Shown here piece after piece: positions 8,208 to 17,079 of a DNA stretch of 63,902 nucleotides. The notes under the pieces are model-generated. The model saw only the letters and a list, made by a program, of their open reading frames with translations. It had not been told where the DNA came from and searched no databases. The DNA is from an uncultured Flavobacteriaceae bacterium (GTDB lineage: Bacteria > Bacteroidota > Bacteroidia > Flavobacteriales > Flavobacteriaceae), in contig CANMSB010000030.1 of NCBI GenBank assembly GCA_947500445.1, positions 1-63,902 on the forward strand, in the 5' to 3' direction. Position numbers and translations under genes: made by a program. The stretch's first letter is position 1. Every line of letters begins with the position of its first letter.

Positions 8208-9959
8208 TTACTTGTAGGGAATATAGTTGGCCCATTCCATTGGCGTAAAGGTATCCCCAATACAATAGTTCAGGAGCTCTTTATATCCACTTTCACCGTT
8301 ATCGGAATTGGTCATGATCATCATTCCGTCTCCCGTTTCCGGAAATAGGATCGAATAATGCTGAAACCCGTTTCCGTGACCTGCTTTGGTAAGGGCCGGC
8401 CCGAAAGGTGTTTCAAAATAAATCCATCCCAGGGCACAACTGAGATTAATATCATCATATCGGTCGGTTTCAACCAATCTTCCGGAACCAAAATGCGTAA
8501 GGGAACGAATACGTATTTGTGGTTTGAACAGTTCTTGATACGATGCTTTCGAAAGTACTTTTTGTTGAAGTACCGCCTCCATAAAACGAATATAATCGCC
8601 TGCGGTGGTTTCCAGGGTACTTCCCGATCGCGGTTCGTTGTCGGTATCTTTTTGATATCGCCTACCATCGGCCATATGCCCATAGGCAAAATCTTTTTCG
8701 AAGGCGGCCTGCCATTGGTAGGAAGAATTATGCATTTCCAAGGGACCGAAAATAACGTCCTGGGCCAATTGTTCCAATCCTTTTCCGGTCAATTTTTCCA
8801 AAATTACCTGGAGGTAAACAAAACCTTCCCCGCTGTACCCGTAGGCCGCCCCCGGTGGGTTCTTGACGCGTAGCTTTCGGTCCGGTTCGTCAAACCTCCA
8901 GTTTGGAAACCCAGTGGTGTGCGCCAAACACATTCGGGCCGTAATTTTATGATATCGACTATCCGCACGCAAATCGGAATAATCGTCGTGCCACCGCGTA
9001 AGTGGTGTATATTCCGATAGCTTTTTTGGAAGATAGGACTCCAAAGGAGTGTCCAGATCGATGAGGCCTTCCTCGACCAATTTCATGACCAACACACTAA
9101 ACACCGCCTTGCTAAATGAGGCGCCGTAAATGTTGGTGCTATCGGTAAGTACCATTTTGTTGGGGTAATCCTTGTAACCCGTCATATGTCGATATACCGC
9201 TTTGTTGTTATTGAATATGGCAATGGCCATACCCTGAATGTCCGCTTCTTTTGCCAAGTGTTCTATTTTATGGGTTATGGAGTCCTTTGCGACGGTACTA
9301 CCGTCCAACCGGACCACATGCTCCTGGGATTGTGCTGCCATAGTGCCTAAAGTGAAAAGCGTTAAAAATAAGGTGATGGTCATTGCCATAGGCGTTTTTT
9401 TGAATCTTAGGAAAGGGATCGAAAAAGGATAATAACACTTTTCCGTTCGAAGGACATATACAATGTTCGCGATTACGATTCCGATACAGACCGGAACCGT
9501 TCCGATGAAGATGAAGAATCCCCATTTTTCTATGGTGACCAGACTTACAAAGGAAAGTATGGCCAAGAGCAGTGCCGTAATCTGAAAGTTAATGATCTTT
9601 ACCCCATGTTGATCATAAACGGGGTTGTCTTCCCGTTTGTGTATCCATAAAAAAAGCGGAATCAAAACGTTGCATAACGGAATAAAAAAGCCCAATAACG
9701 GAGTGGCATGCATTAGTAGGAGCCATTTTTTCTTGATGGTTTCCTCTTTGGGGTCGTTCAATGGGAGAAGGTCGGTTACCTCCAGTTCCAAGGCTGTCGC
9801 TAAAGTCTTTACCGTATTCAAGTGGGGCTGTACCGCTGCCTTTTCAATGCGTTGAATAGTACGTACAGTAATATTGGTCCGCTTTGAGAGTTCTTCTTGG
9901 GAAAGCCCCTTTACCTTTCTATAGTAGCGTAATCGTTCTGCGAGTGATGCATTGTCCAT
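8208..9959 (-). CDS. HTH (XRE) - DUF4870-like membrane - serine hydrolase (beta-lactamase family) fusion
   Basis: The 583-residue protein has three parts. Residues 6-62 are an XRE/Cro helix-turn-helix (LRYYRKVKGLSQEELSKRTN, then ITVRTIQRIEKA). Residues 79-170 hold hydrophobic helices like DUF4870/Tic20-type membrane domains (MHATPLLGFFIPLCNVLIPL). Residues 191-209 form a further hydrophobic segment resembling a signal peptide (ending GTMAAQSQ). From about 225 on there is a class C beta-lactamase/esterase domain with the SFSK (SxxK) nucleophile at 281-284, a Tyr-Ser-Gly in place of the usual YxN, and GHGNG in the KTG position. The ATG at 9959 is preferred over the 20-codon extension upstream. 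It may act as a membrane-bound regulator with an exported hydrolase domain, or the hydrolase may be cleaved off. Confidence 0.82.
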   Translation of the reverse strand: MDNASLAERLRYYRKVKGLSQEELSKRTNITVRTIQRIEKAAVQPHLNTVKTLATALELEVTDLLPLNDPKEETIKKKWLLLMHATPLLGFFIPLCNVLIPLFLWIHKREDNPVYDQHGVKIINFQITALLLAILSFVSLVTIEKWGFFIFIGTVPVCIGIVIANIVYVLRTEKCYYPFSIPFLRFKKTPMAMTITLFLTLFTLGTMAAQSQEHVVRLDGSTVAKDSITHKIEHLAKEADIQGMAIAIFNNNKAVYRHMTGYKDYPNKMVLTDSTNIYGASFSKAVFSVLVMKLVEEGLIDLDTPLESYLPKKLSEYTPLTRWHDDYSDLRADSRYHKITARMCLAHTTGFPNWRFDEPDRKLRVKNPPGAAYGYSGEGFVYLQVILEKLTGKGLEQLAQDVIFGPLEMHNSSYQWQAAFEKDFAYGHMADGRRYQKDTDNEPRSGSTLETTAGDYIRFMEAVLQQKVLSKASYQELFKPQIRIRSLTHFGSGRLVETDRYDDINLSCALGWIYFETPFGPALTKAGHGNGFQHYSILFPETGDGMMIMTNSDNGESGYKELLNYCIGDTFTPMEWANYIPYK

Positions 9960-10201
9960 TCTTTTCGTTTTTATTGATGAAACAAAACTACGCAACGCCG
10001 CTTGCATTATACCCGACATTTAGATGTCATGTTACTGTCATTACCTTAAAAAGGTAGGGTTTTCAATGATTTCTTTGGAATGATGACACTACTTTTTGAA
10101 ATTTTAATGGATCGCTCCGTTCATTGGATAAGAATAAAAATGATGGTAATCGGTATCCACAAATCGGAAAACAAATGAAAAAAAGGGCCAGTTTTGAGCA
10201 C

Positions 10202-10236
10202 AAAAAAAGGAAGCTCTATTTAAGAAACTTCCTTTT
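10202..10236 (-). terminator. Terminator of the mechanosensitive channel gene
   Basis: Read on the minus strand, a 9-bp stem (10228-10236 with 10205-10213) with a 14-nt loop is followed by a run of T. It lies about 35 bp past the stop of the gene at 10271. The rest of the 311-bp gap up to 9960 shows nothing recognisable. Confidence 0.75.
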
Positions 10237-10270
10237 GGGGATTGCACTCCCTACTGAAAACAAACAACTA

Positions 10271-11443
10271 CTAATTGTCGGTACTATTGAATTTTGCTAA
10301 AATGCGTTCCATTTGTTTGCCGGCCGCAGCTCTTCCCCCTAACCCAAAAGAAAGGGCTATGGTAACCGCTACCGTTCCTAAAGTAATGCCAAACGCAAGG
10401 TTGATAATGTTGTCGCCAATTCCCATGGTCTTTAGCCCCATGGCCAAAAACAGTGCTAGGATGCATACCCGAACGATCGAGGCTATAAAACCGCTATTGT
10501 GTTTGGCCATAGCTTGATGGGCCAACGTAGCGATCCAATTTCCCAGCAACAGGATGACCAGTCCGAAAAGTACATTTCCAGCAATACCGGTCACCGTGTT
10601 TAAAACTTCGGTCAAGCGAACGAATTCCAGTTTTTCTATAGCGGTCATAAGCCCAAAAATAATGATGAAGAAATAGGCGATATTGGCCACAATGTTTGAA
10701 ATGTCGACCGTACTTGACAAATTGCCCAAATTCATGTTTTTGAACAGCTTGTTCAACTGTAAACTCTGTAACAACTCCCGTAAAAGCTGTGTTACAAACC
10801 GGCCGCCGATCACAAAGAACATCATGATCAATACGGCGACCAGTATTTTTGGTATGGCCGCAAAAAATTGTTCGAGCATTTTTGTGGCCGGTTCTGAAAT
10901 GGCCTCCATATTCAGTATATTCAATGCCGCGATGAGTAATGGAATAAAAATGAAGATGAAAACTACTTTCTTTAAAATGCTTACCAGATCCAAGTTTTCC
11001 GGTAACCGTAGTTTTGGTACGAACTTTTGTAGTGTTTCCCCAGAAAGCCCTACCAATTCAGAGACAATCGTAGCAAGCATATAGCCAACATAAGTGACCA
11101 GTCCCGCACCGATGATGTTGGGGATATATGTTAAAAAGCTATCGAGCAGGTTTTTTACCGGCTCCAAAACATTGGTCATACCGAGCTTTTCCAAAACTAA
11201 CATGAACACAAAGATCATGAGCAAGAAATAGACCAGTTTTCCTATAAATTTGGAAAGTGTAATTTTATCGGTACCCAGTTTTTCATCTACCTTGGTACGC
11301 TTAATGAGTTTGGTGATCAATCGCTTTATAAAACGGGCGATAAGCCACCCAATTACTAAAATGGCCAGCGCCGCCAGGGTGTTGGGTAAAAAATCTCCCG
11401 TCGCTTCCGTAAGTTTTTGTAGTATGCCTTCTAAATGTTCCAT
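10271..11443 (-). CDS. Small-conductance mechanosensitive channel family protein with repeated conserved TM helices
   Basis: The 390-residue inner-membrane protein is built of about nine hydrophobic helices. It repeats the 'conserved TM helix' pattern found with MscS-like proteins: LPNTLAALAILVIGWLIARFI near residue 20, IPNIIGAGLVTYVGYMLA near 112, and again IPKILVAVLIMMFFVIGGRF and AGNVLFGLVILLLGNWIA. The C-terminus (ALSFGLGGRAAAGKQME) resembles the pore-lining helix end of MscS-type channels, but no full cytoplasmic MscS domain follows. It probably gates ions under membrane tension. It stands alone on the minus strand, divergent from rocD. Confidence 0.82.
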   Translation of the reverse strand: MEHLEGILQKLTEATGDFLPNTLAALAILVIGWLIARFIKRLITKLIKRTKVDEKLGTDKITLSKFIGKLVYFLLMIFVFMLVLEKLGMTNVLEPVKNLLDSFLTYIPNIIGAGLVTYVGYMLATIVSELVGLSGETLQKFVPKLRLPENLDLVSILKKVVFIFIFIPLLIAALNILNMEAISEPATKMLEQFFAAIPKILVAVLIMMFFVIGGRFVTQLLRELLQSLQLNKLFKNMNLGNLSSTVDISNIVANIAYFFIIIFGLMTAIEKLEFVRLTEVLNTVTGIAGNVLFGLVILLLGNWIATLAHQAMAKHNSGFIASIVRVCILALFLAMGLKTMGIGDNIINLAFGITLGTVAVTIALSFGLGGRAAAGKQMERILAKFNSTDN

Positions 11444-11652
11444 AGTAGTGTTTTTCTCGTTGGTTATGGGTTAAGACACAGCTCGTTGATGAAAAGTCAC
11501 TTTTTTACGATATAAATCTTCCCAGGCCCTTTTAGGCGGACTATGTTCAATAATATTTTTATTTTTGTGTTCTTGAGTAGGGATGATTTCTCTCCCACGC
11601 TGAATTTTCGATACTTCGAAGGGAAAAAGGTGCAGAAGGAATTGCTGAAGTC

Positions 11653-11666
11653 TTACTTTAAAGTAA
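11653..11666. promoter_or_regulatory. Perfect 14-bp palindrome directly upstream of rocD
   Basis: TTACTTTAAAGTAA is a perfect palindrome that ends 7 bp before the rocD start codon. Its place suggests an operator or part of a leader structure. A candidate -7 box (TATTTTTG, 11560-11567) lies about 110 bp upstream of the gene. No regulator can be named. Confidence 0.35.
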
Positions 11667-11673
11667 TTTTATC

Positions 11674-12957
11674 ATGTCTGTTTTAGAAAGCATTTCTTCT
11701 AGCGAAGCCATCGCATTGGAAGAAAAATACGGAGCACACAACTACCATCCGTTACCGGTCGTATTAAGCAAAGGTAAAGGCGTTTACTTATGGGACGTAG
11801 AAGGAAACAAATACTACGATTTTCTTTCGGCCTATTCTGCGGTAAACCAAGGGCATTGTCATCCACAAATTATTGGGGCCTTAACGGAACAGGCCCAAAA
11901 ATTGACCCTTACCTCGAGGGCATTTTACAATGATCTTCTCGGGAAATATGAAAAGTACGTGACCGAGTATTTCGGTTTTGACAAGGTGTTGCCCATGAAC
12001 ACGGGCGCAGAAGCGGTGGAAACCGCTATTAAACTTGCCCGAAAGTGGGGGTATGAAAAAAAGGGGATACCTGAAGGTCAGGCTAAAATAATAGTATGCC
12101 ATAATAATTTTCACGGTCGTACGGTCACCATCATTTCTGCCTCCAATGACCCTGTGGCCACGAACAATTTTGGACCGTTTACACCAGGGATCGTTTCGAT
12201 ACCTTATGATGATATAACGGCCTTGCGGTCGGAATTGAAAGATGCCAACGTTGCGGCATTTTTGGTAGAACCGATTCAGGGAGAAGCAGGGGTCTATACG
12301 CCTGATCTGGATTATCTAAAAAATGCCGCCGAACTCTGCCGGTCGAACAACGTACTGTTCATTGCCGATGAGGTACAAACGGGAATCGCCCGTACGGGAA
12401 GGTTGTTGGCCACTTGTGGAAACTGCAATTGCACCGATAAAAACTGCAGCGGTACGCCAGAGGTAAAGCCCGATGTACTGATATTGGGCAAGGCCATTTC
12501 CGGTGGCGTTTTTCCAGTTTCCGCGGTACTTGCCAATGATGCCGTAATGGAAGTCATTACACCCGGTACGCATGGCTCCACTTTTGGCGGGAACCCTTTG
12601 GCCTGTGCGGTCGCCATAGCTGCGTTGGAAGTCGTCAGGTCCGAAGATCTGGCCGGTAATGCGGAGCGGTTGGGCATTATTTTCAGAAATGAAATGCAAG
12701 CCTTGGTGGATAAAACGGATTTGGTAAAACTGGTGCGTGGAAAAGGACTTTTGAACGCCATCGTGATCAACGATACTGAAGACAGTTCCACGGCCTGGGA
12801 CATCTGCATGGCCTTGAAGCAAAATGGTCTGTTGGCGAAACCGACCCATGGGAATATCATTCGCTTTGCACCGCCCTTGGTCATGACCGAAACGGAGCTA
12901 AGGGAATGTGTTGCCATCATTGCCAAAACCCTGGAAACGTTCGAGAAAACGAGATAA
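11674..12957 (+). CDS. rocD: Ornithine--oxo-acid aminotransferase
   Basis: This is a 427-residue PLP enzyme that transfers the delta-amino group of ornithine to 2-oxoglutarate, giving glutamate semialdehyde for proline and glutamate synthesis. It shows class III aminotransferase marks: [20 protein letters not shown] (108-127), the [12 protein letters not shown] block (231-242), the PLP lysine Lys273 in [10 protein letters not shown], and [12 protein letters not shown]. An insertion with four cysteines (Cys 248, 251, 253 and 258) lies just before the PLP-lysine strand. GABA or acetylornithine aminotransferases are less likely, given the close overall fit to RocD. It is monocistronic and ends at a shared bidirectional terminator. 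Confidence 0.93.
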   Translation: MSVLESISSSEAIALEEKYGAHNYHPLPVVLSKGKGVYLWDVEGNKYYDFLSAYSAVNQGHCHPQIIGALTEQAQKLTLTSRAFYNDLLGKYEKYVTEYFGFDKVLPMNTGAEAVETAIKLARKWGYEKKGIPEGQAKIIVCHNNFHGRTVTIISASNDPVATNNFGPFTPGIVSIPYDDITALRSELKDANVAAFLVEPIQGEAGVYTPDLDYLKNAAELCRSNNVLFIADEVQTGIARTGRLLATCGNCNCTDKNCSGTPEVKPDVLILGKAISGGVFPVSAVLANDAVMEVITPGTHGSTFGGNPLACAVAIAALEVVRSEDLAGNAERLGIIFRNEMQALVDKTDLVKLVRGKGLLNAIVINDTEDSSTAWDICMALKQNGLLAKPTHGNIIRFAPPLVMTETELRECVAIIAKTLETFEKTR

Positions 12958-12990
12958 GCCTTGGGATATCGGCCGGTAATTAGCCTCTAT

Positions 12991-13024
12991 AAAAAAACCT
13001 CCGAAATTTTTCGGAGGTTTTTTT
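12991..13024. terminator. Bidirectional terminator between rocD and the CCC-motif operon
   Basis: A-rich flank, stem ACCTCCGAA/TTCGGAGGT with a short T-rich loop, and a T-run. The structure is symmetric, so it can serve rocD on the plus strand and the convergent gene ending at 13042 on the minus strand. Confidence 0.88.
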
Positions 13025-13041
13025 ATTGCTGCCCGAAGGGA

Positions 13042-13344
13042 TTAGAATCCGCCTTCCGCAGCGACAAGGGCCACGATTACACCAAAGTAAAGGATGATAA
13101 AAATGACGCCTATCAGGGAAAGCGCCAGTCCGATATAGGAAAGCACACGCCCTGTTTTTACATCGCTATAGCCCATATACCGATGGGGTTCGAGCTGATA
13201 GATCCGTTCTGCTTTTCTTGCCTTGGAAAGACCGATAAAGCTGAAGATGGCCGCAAAGGGACCACAGCAGACGAATACCAATACTACCGACAATATACCA
13301 AAGATAAGGGCATTGCTGGCACCGGGTAGTGTTTCTTGATTCAT
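13042..13344 (-). CDS. CCC-motif membrane protein (small)
   Basis: The 100-residue protein has two hydrophobic segments. The first carries the cysteine pair of the family (VFVCCGPFAAIFSFIGLSKARKAE), where the helix ends in a basic stretch. The second (VLSYIGLALSLIGVIFIILYFGVIVALVA) is near the C-terminus. This layout matches the flavobacterial 'CCC motif membrane protein' family, of unknown function and related to DUF4190-type small membrane proteins. It is the last gene of a three-gene minus-strand cluster with a paralogue and a DUF2752 protein. Confidence 0.78.
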   Translation of the reverse strand: MNQETLPGASNALIFGILSVVLVFVCCGPFAAIFSFIGLSKARKAERIYQLEPHRYMGYSDVKTGRVLSYIGLALSLIGVIFIILYFGVIVALVAAEGGF

Positions 13345-13357
13345 AAGATATTTGGTT

Positions 13358-13693
13358 TTACTGTTCTATACCGTATTGTTCCAAAATCTCGTTTACCTGC
13401 TCCATATATCCTTCGATACCGCCCATCTGTTGAATTTGATATACCGTATATACAAGGGTGAGTACCCCAAGTACAAGTCCGATCAACGCAACGGTTTTAG
13501 CAGTTTTGAGTTGACTATAATTAGAATATAGCTCTGGACTTTGGTTGTATTTTTTGCCGTCTTGTGTGGTCAGTAAAAGTGCAATGCCAGATAAAACGAT
13601 ACCACCGATTCCCGAACTGCAAAAACAGCATAGGAATGAGATAATACCGAGAACCAGTGCAATGGTTACATTAGGTAGTTTTTGTTGTTCCAT
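13358..13693 (-). CDS. CCC-motif membrane protein
   Basis: This 111-residue paralogue of the gene downstream shares the start pattern (LPNVTIALVLGIISFLCCFC), the cysteine cluster, a short basic loop and a second helix (TVALIGLVLGVLTLVYTVY). It ends in an acidic tail (VNEILEQYGIEQ). It lies 13 bp from each neighbour, so the cluster is most likely one operon. Function is unknown. Confidence 0.8.
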   Translation of the reverse strand: MEQQKLPNVTIALVLGIISFLCCFCSSGIGGIVLSGIALLLTTQDGKKYNQSPELYSNYSQLKTAKTVALIGLVLGVLTLVYTVYQIQQMGGIEGYMEQVNEILEQYGIEQ

Positions 13694-13705
13694 AATAAAA
13701 AGGGT

Positions 13706-14011
13706 TTAGTTGAATATTTTTAAAAAAAAATTTCCCAAAATCAGCGCTACCGAGCTGATCATAAGGGTGTTTATGATACTATTGGCGTGTTTTATTTTAA
13801 CGAAAAGGTTTAAAAAAAGGACCAATGCGAGCGGTATCAGGGTAACCATGCCAGGGTACATCTGGGCCGAAGCAATAAAGTCTCCCCGCAACAAAAAGGC
13901 GGCCGAACGTTGCAGACCGCAACCGGGACAATCAAAACCAAAGAGTTTCTTTGTCATGCACGGAAGCATAAAATCTTCAAGGGCCCAAACTAGGAATAAC
14001 AACTTCGTCAT
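13706..14011 (-). CDS. DUF2752 domain membrane protein
   Basis: The 101-residue protein has the DUF2752 signature FGFDCPGCGLQRSAAFLLRGD near residues 24-44 (a CPxCGxxR motif), followed by two hydrophobic helices (MVTLIPLALVLFLNLFV and LMISSVALILGNFFLKIF). DUF2752 proteins are small membrane proteins of unknown role; the CPGCGLQRS motif may bind a metal or act in redox. It is the first gene of the operon with the two CCC-motif proteins, a common flavobacterial arrangement. Confidence 0.85.
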   Translation of the reverse strand: MTKLLFLVWALEDFMLPCMTKKLFGFDCPGCGLQRSAAFLLRGDFIASAQMYPGMVTLIPLALVLFLNLFVKIKHANSIINTLMISSVALILGNFFLKIFN

Positions 14012-14068
14012 GCCGTACGCAGATTTTCGTGAAAAATACCATTAATTTTATGGAATAAAAACAAAACG

Positions 14069-14617
14069 ATGGGTGATTTTCATATTGGTGACCGGGTAGA
14101 GACCATAGACGATACGATCAAAGGTACCGTTGTTGCGGTCGAGGGACCGGAAATTACCATTGAGAGCGACGAAGGTTTCCCCTTGCGGTATGCGGCCGAC
14201 GAGTTACTTAAGATAGCGGACGGTAATACCTTAAAAGTAACCAATTGGGAAGTAGCACGCATAAAACGGGAAAAAGAACCTAGCGGTAAAAAGCACCGAC
14301 CAAAAGTACCCGCAAAACAGCGGAACGCCCCTGCTATGGTTATCGATCTTCATATAAACAAACTACTGCCTTCCTCAAAAGGAATGTCGAATTTTGATAT
14401 TTTGGACCTACAGGTGGCCACCGCGAAACGTCAATTGGATTTTGCGATTGGAAAGCGAATTCAAAAAGTAGTGTTTATTCACGGTGTAGGGGAGGGCGTT
14501 TTAAAACAGGAACTGTACACCTTGTTCCGCAGGTACGACAACATTCGTTTTTATGATGCGGACTACGCGCAATATGGATTGGGTGCCACAGAAGTGTACT
14601 GTTATCAAAATGCCTGA
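14069..14617 (+). CDS. Smr-domain (MutS2 C-terminal-like) protein
   Basis: The 182-residue protein has an N-terminal SH3-like beta-barrel (FHIGDRVETIDDTIKGTVVAVEG region, residues 4-50), a lysine-rich linker and a C-terminal Smr domain (residues 90-182). That domain shows the DLHINKL start and the HGVGEGVLK loop (H-G-x-G) near 132-140 that is needed for nuclease activity in Smr proteins. Smr domains nick DNA or cut RNA, including mRNA on collided ribosomes. The actual substrate is unknown. It is divergent from the DUF2752 operon. Confidence 0.86.
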   Translation: MGDFHIGDRVETIDDTIKGTVVAVEGPEITIESDEGFPLRYAADELLKIADGNTLKVTNWEVARIKREKEPSGKKHRPKVPAKQRNAPAMVIDLHINKLLPSSKGMSNFDILDLQVATAKRQLDFAIGKRIQKVVFIHGVGEGVLKQELYTLFRRYDNIRFYDADYAQYGLGATEVYCYQNA

Positions 14618-14686
14618 GTTGCTAGTAGGGAAATCAAAAAATGGTATGTCCTTTCGGGGCCTTCCTTAAAATATTATCGGACTTAC

Positions 14687-15700
14687 CTATCCGCTTATTG
14701 TAGTGACCGTTCCAAAAGCAATGCTCGGTACAACATCCAAGGTAACATCGCTGCCCCCTTCCGTATTGCTTTGTAAAACGAGTGTTACATCGGTCAAAGT
14801 AATGGTGTGGGTAAAGGTAATCACTCCTTCCGAATCCGGTGCGTTTTCAATGGTACTGACCGATATGGTGCCCGCGGTAGCGGTATAATCGCCGATTACG
14901 ATATCGGCGTCCATAGCAGTGCTACAGACCAGTTCTTCAGTAACCAGTTCCGACAGAACGATGTTTGTAAAGGAGGCTTCGGTACCGATTTCGGCCGTTC
15001 TGGGGTTGTCACCCGTTGCCGCATTGGCAAGTAGTGCCGTGGATAACGTTAAACGGATAAATTCATCGTTTGCGGTTTTGTACAGCGGTATCTGGCCCGA
15101 GCTGGCATCGCAACCGGCAACGGTAGCCGCCTCATAATTGGAGAAGGGGACCTCCAAACTGGCACTATTTAGGGTTTCCGTAGTGAAATTCCCGTATTCA
15201 AGGGTCGACAGGTCCGTCAGGCGCTCGTTTTGATCGTTCAATAAGGATAGATCGGTGATGGAGATGGAATGGATATAGGTCTTGGTCGTCTCCGTCGTTT
15301 GCGTTACATTGGATGCGATGGATACCGTTCCCCCGGTGGCAGCATTCTCCTTTACCACGGTAGGTTCCAGGGCGGGTACCTCATTACAGAAATAATCTTT
15401 GTTTACCGTGCCAGAAAAAAAACGATAGGTAAGAGCAGGGGTAGTCGCGGTTGGCGAAAAAGTACCATTGGTGCTTCCCTCCGCCGTAGTGGCGTTGGCG
15501 AACTGTCCGGCGGCCAAGGTCAACAACAATGCCTCGTCTTCCAAAATTTTAAATAGAAAGGTCGTGGCCAGTTTTTCATCCGAGGTCGATCCGCAAAACT
15601 GGGCGTCGGTCTCGTCAAAATTGATTTCCTCTATTTGAATGTCGCCATCATCGCAGGAAAAAAAGAGGATTAGAAGGCTAAATGTTAACAATTGTCTCAT
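14687..15700 (-). CDS. Secreted lipoprotein with two tandem homologous domains, function unknown
   Basis: The 337-residue protein has a lipobox (LLILFFSCDDGD). I do not recognise a named family. The mature part looks like two copies of one domain. Residues around 35-175 run from FLFKILEDEALLLTL through ATGGTVSIASN to LSTLEYGNFTT. Residues around 190-335 run from PLYKTANDEFIRLTL through ATAGTISVST to VVPSIAFGTVTT. Both are Thr/Ser-rich and beta-rich, each with a mid-domain Cys after a Phe/Val (YFCNE, LVCST). It is likely an outer-membrane-anchored surface protein. Confidence 0.75.
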   Translation of the reverse strand: MRQLLTFSLLILFFSCDDGDIQIEEINFDETDAQFCGSTSDEKLATTFLFKILEDEALLLTLAAGQFANATTAEGSTNGTFSPTATTPALTYRFFSGTVNKDYFCNEVPALEPTVVKENAATGGTVSIASNVTQTTETTKTYIHSISITDLSLLNDQNERLTDLSTLEYGNFTTETLNSASLEVPFSNYEAATVAGCDASSGQIPLYKTANDEFIRLTLSTALLANAATGDNPRTAEIGTEASFTNIVLSELVTEELVCSTAMDADIVIGDYTATAGTISVSTIENAPDSEGVITFTHTITLTDVTLVLQSNTEGGSDVTLDVVPSIAFGTVTTISG

Positions 15701-15769
15701 GAAATCAAATTTAAACCAAATTCCCTTTTACGCCTAGGTGTATTGGATAGAAATTAACTTTATTTGGGT

Positions 15770-15777
15770 TATTTTTG
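15770..15777 (+). promoter_or_regulatory. Candidate -7 promoter box (TATTTTTG)
   Basis: TATTTTTG fits the Bacteroidota -7 consensus TAnnTTTG and lies 14 bp before the start of the cysteine desulfurase gene. A TTG triplet about 24 bp upstream could serve as the -33 element, at the long end of the usual spacing. Confidence 0.4.
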
Positions 15778-15791
15778 GGAAAAGAATACGC

Positions 15792-16952
15792 ATGTCGGTG
15801 CCAGAAAAAAAAGTTTATTTGGATAATGCGGCTACCACAAGGGTAAGGGAGACCGTAATCGCAAAAATGCAAGAAGCGCTCACCCATGCCTACGGTAATC
15901 CTTCTTCGTCACACGGGTTTGGTAGAACAGCAAAAACGGCCATAGAGACGGCACGAAAGACCATAGCCCGATACATTGGTGCGCATCCTTCCGAAATCGT
16001 TTTTACCTCGGGCGGTACAGAAGCCGATAACATGATCTTAAGAAGCGCTGTTCGCGATTTGGAGGTGCGCCACATTATTACCAGCAAAATAGAGCACCAT
16101 GCCGTTTTGCATACCGTGACCGATTTGGAAGCACAATACGGCATTTCGGTATCTTACGTAGATTTGGATGCGCACGGCAATCCCGAAATGGACCATTTGG
16201 AAACCCTTTTGCAAGGGAACGATGCTAAAACGCTCGTTAGTCTGATGCACGTAAACAATGAGGTGGGCAACATTGCGCCCATCGCCCAAATTGCAAATAG
16301 CTGTCAGGCGCACGGTGCGCTGTTCCATTCCGATACGGTGCAGTCCATAGGACATTTTGAATGGGACGTTCAACAGGTGCCCATCGATTTTATGGCCGCC
16401 GCGGCGCATAAATTTCACGGCCCTAAAGGAGTAGGCTTTGCGTTCATAAGAAAGAATTCCGGAATAAAACCCTTTATTTCGGGAGGGTCGCAGGAAAGAG
16501 GTATCCGCGGGGGTACCGAGGCGATGCACAATATCGTGGGGCTGGAAACCGCTTTTATAGAAGCCTACGAGTACCTGACGGCAGAACGGGACTATGTTTC
16601 CGAACTAAAACGCTATTTTATCCATGAACTTGGGAACGCCGTTCCCGGTGTATTTTTTAACGGACACTCGGGGGATATGGAAAAGAGTACCTACACCTTG
16701 GTGAATGTTTGTCTGCCGATAGCGGCCCAAAAAGCGTTGCTGTTACTTTTTCATCTCGATATTAAGGGAATCGCCTGTTCCAAAGGGAGTGCATGCCAAT
16801 CCGGAAGTGATGCGGGCTCCCATGTATTGGCGGAACTGCAGACAGCGGAGGCACGACAACGCCCTTCGATACGATTTTCCTTTTCAAAATACAATACCAA
16901 GGAAGAGTTGGATTATGTAGTGGCCGTTTTGAAGGATTTTATAGCGAATTGA
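15792..16952 (+). CDS. Cysteine desulfurase (IscS/NifS-type)
   Basis: This is a 386-residue PLP enzyme that removes sulfur from cysteine as an enzyme persulfide. It shows VYLDNAATT at the start, SGGTEADNMIL (73-83) for PLP binding, the His-Lys pair in AAAHKFHGPKG (His206, PLP-Lys207), RGGTEAMHN, and the persulfide cysteine in the loop KGSACQSGS (Cys335). The long loop places it in the IscS/NifS group rather than SufS. The start at 15792 is chosen over a frame opening at 15738 because family homology begins at VPEKKVYL. No Isc partners lie nearby. The next gene, an ACT-domain protein, may be cotranscribed. Confidence 0.92.
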   Translation: MSVPEKKVYLDNAATTRVRETVIAKMQEALTHAYGNPSSSHGFGRTAKTAIETARKTIARYIGAHPSEIVFTSGGTEADNMILRSAVRDLEVRHIITSKIEHHAVLHTVTDLEAQYGISVSYVDLDAHGNPEMDHLETLLQGNDAKTLVSLMHVNNEVGNIAPIAQIANSCQAHGALFHSDTVQSIGHFEWDVQQVPIDFMAAAAHKFHGPKGVGFAFIRKNSGIKPFISGGSQERGIRGGTEAMHNIVGLETAFIEAYEYLTAERDYVSELKRYFIHELGNAVPGVFFNGHSGDMEKSTYTLVNVCLPIAAQKALLLLFHLDIKGIACSKGSACQSGSDAGSHVLAELQTAEARQRPSIRFSFSKYNTKEELDYVVAVLKDFIAN

Positions 16953-17079
16953 GGGGCGTGCGGGAAGTGGCTAACCTTATAATGGTATCGGAACCGATAC
17001 CCCGTGCTTGTTACGGTAGTTATAGACCGAGTGTACTGACCATATATAGTCCCAAAAAATAGTTGCGAAAAACGGAAGA

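Noticed and set aside
8041-8265. Minus-strand open frame of 74 codons overlapping the hydrolase gene end
   Set aside because: No recognisable domain, and it overlaps a well-supported gene in another frame. Coding is not supported.
12312-12926. Long antisense open frames under rocD
   Set aside because: They mirror the coding pattern of a clear aminotransferase on the other strand and have low-complexity translations.
12961-13329. Plus-strand open frame of 122 codons opposite the CCC-motif gene
   Set aside because: It starts inside a terminator hairpin and runs antisense to a recognisable membrane protein.
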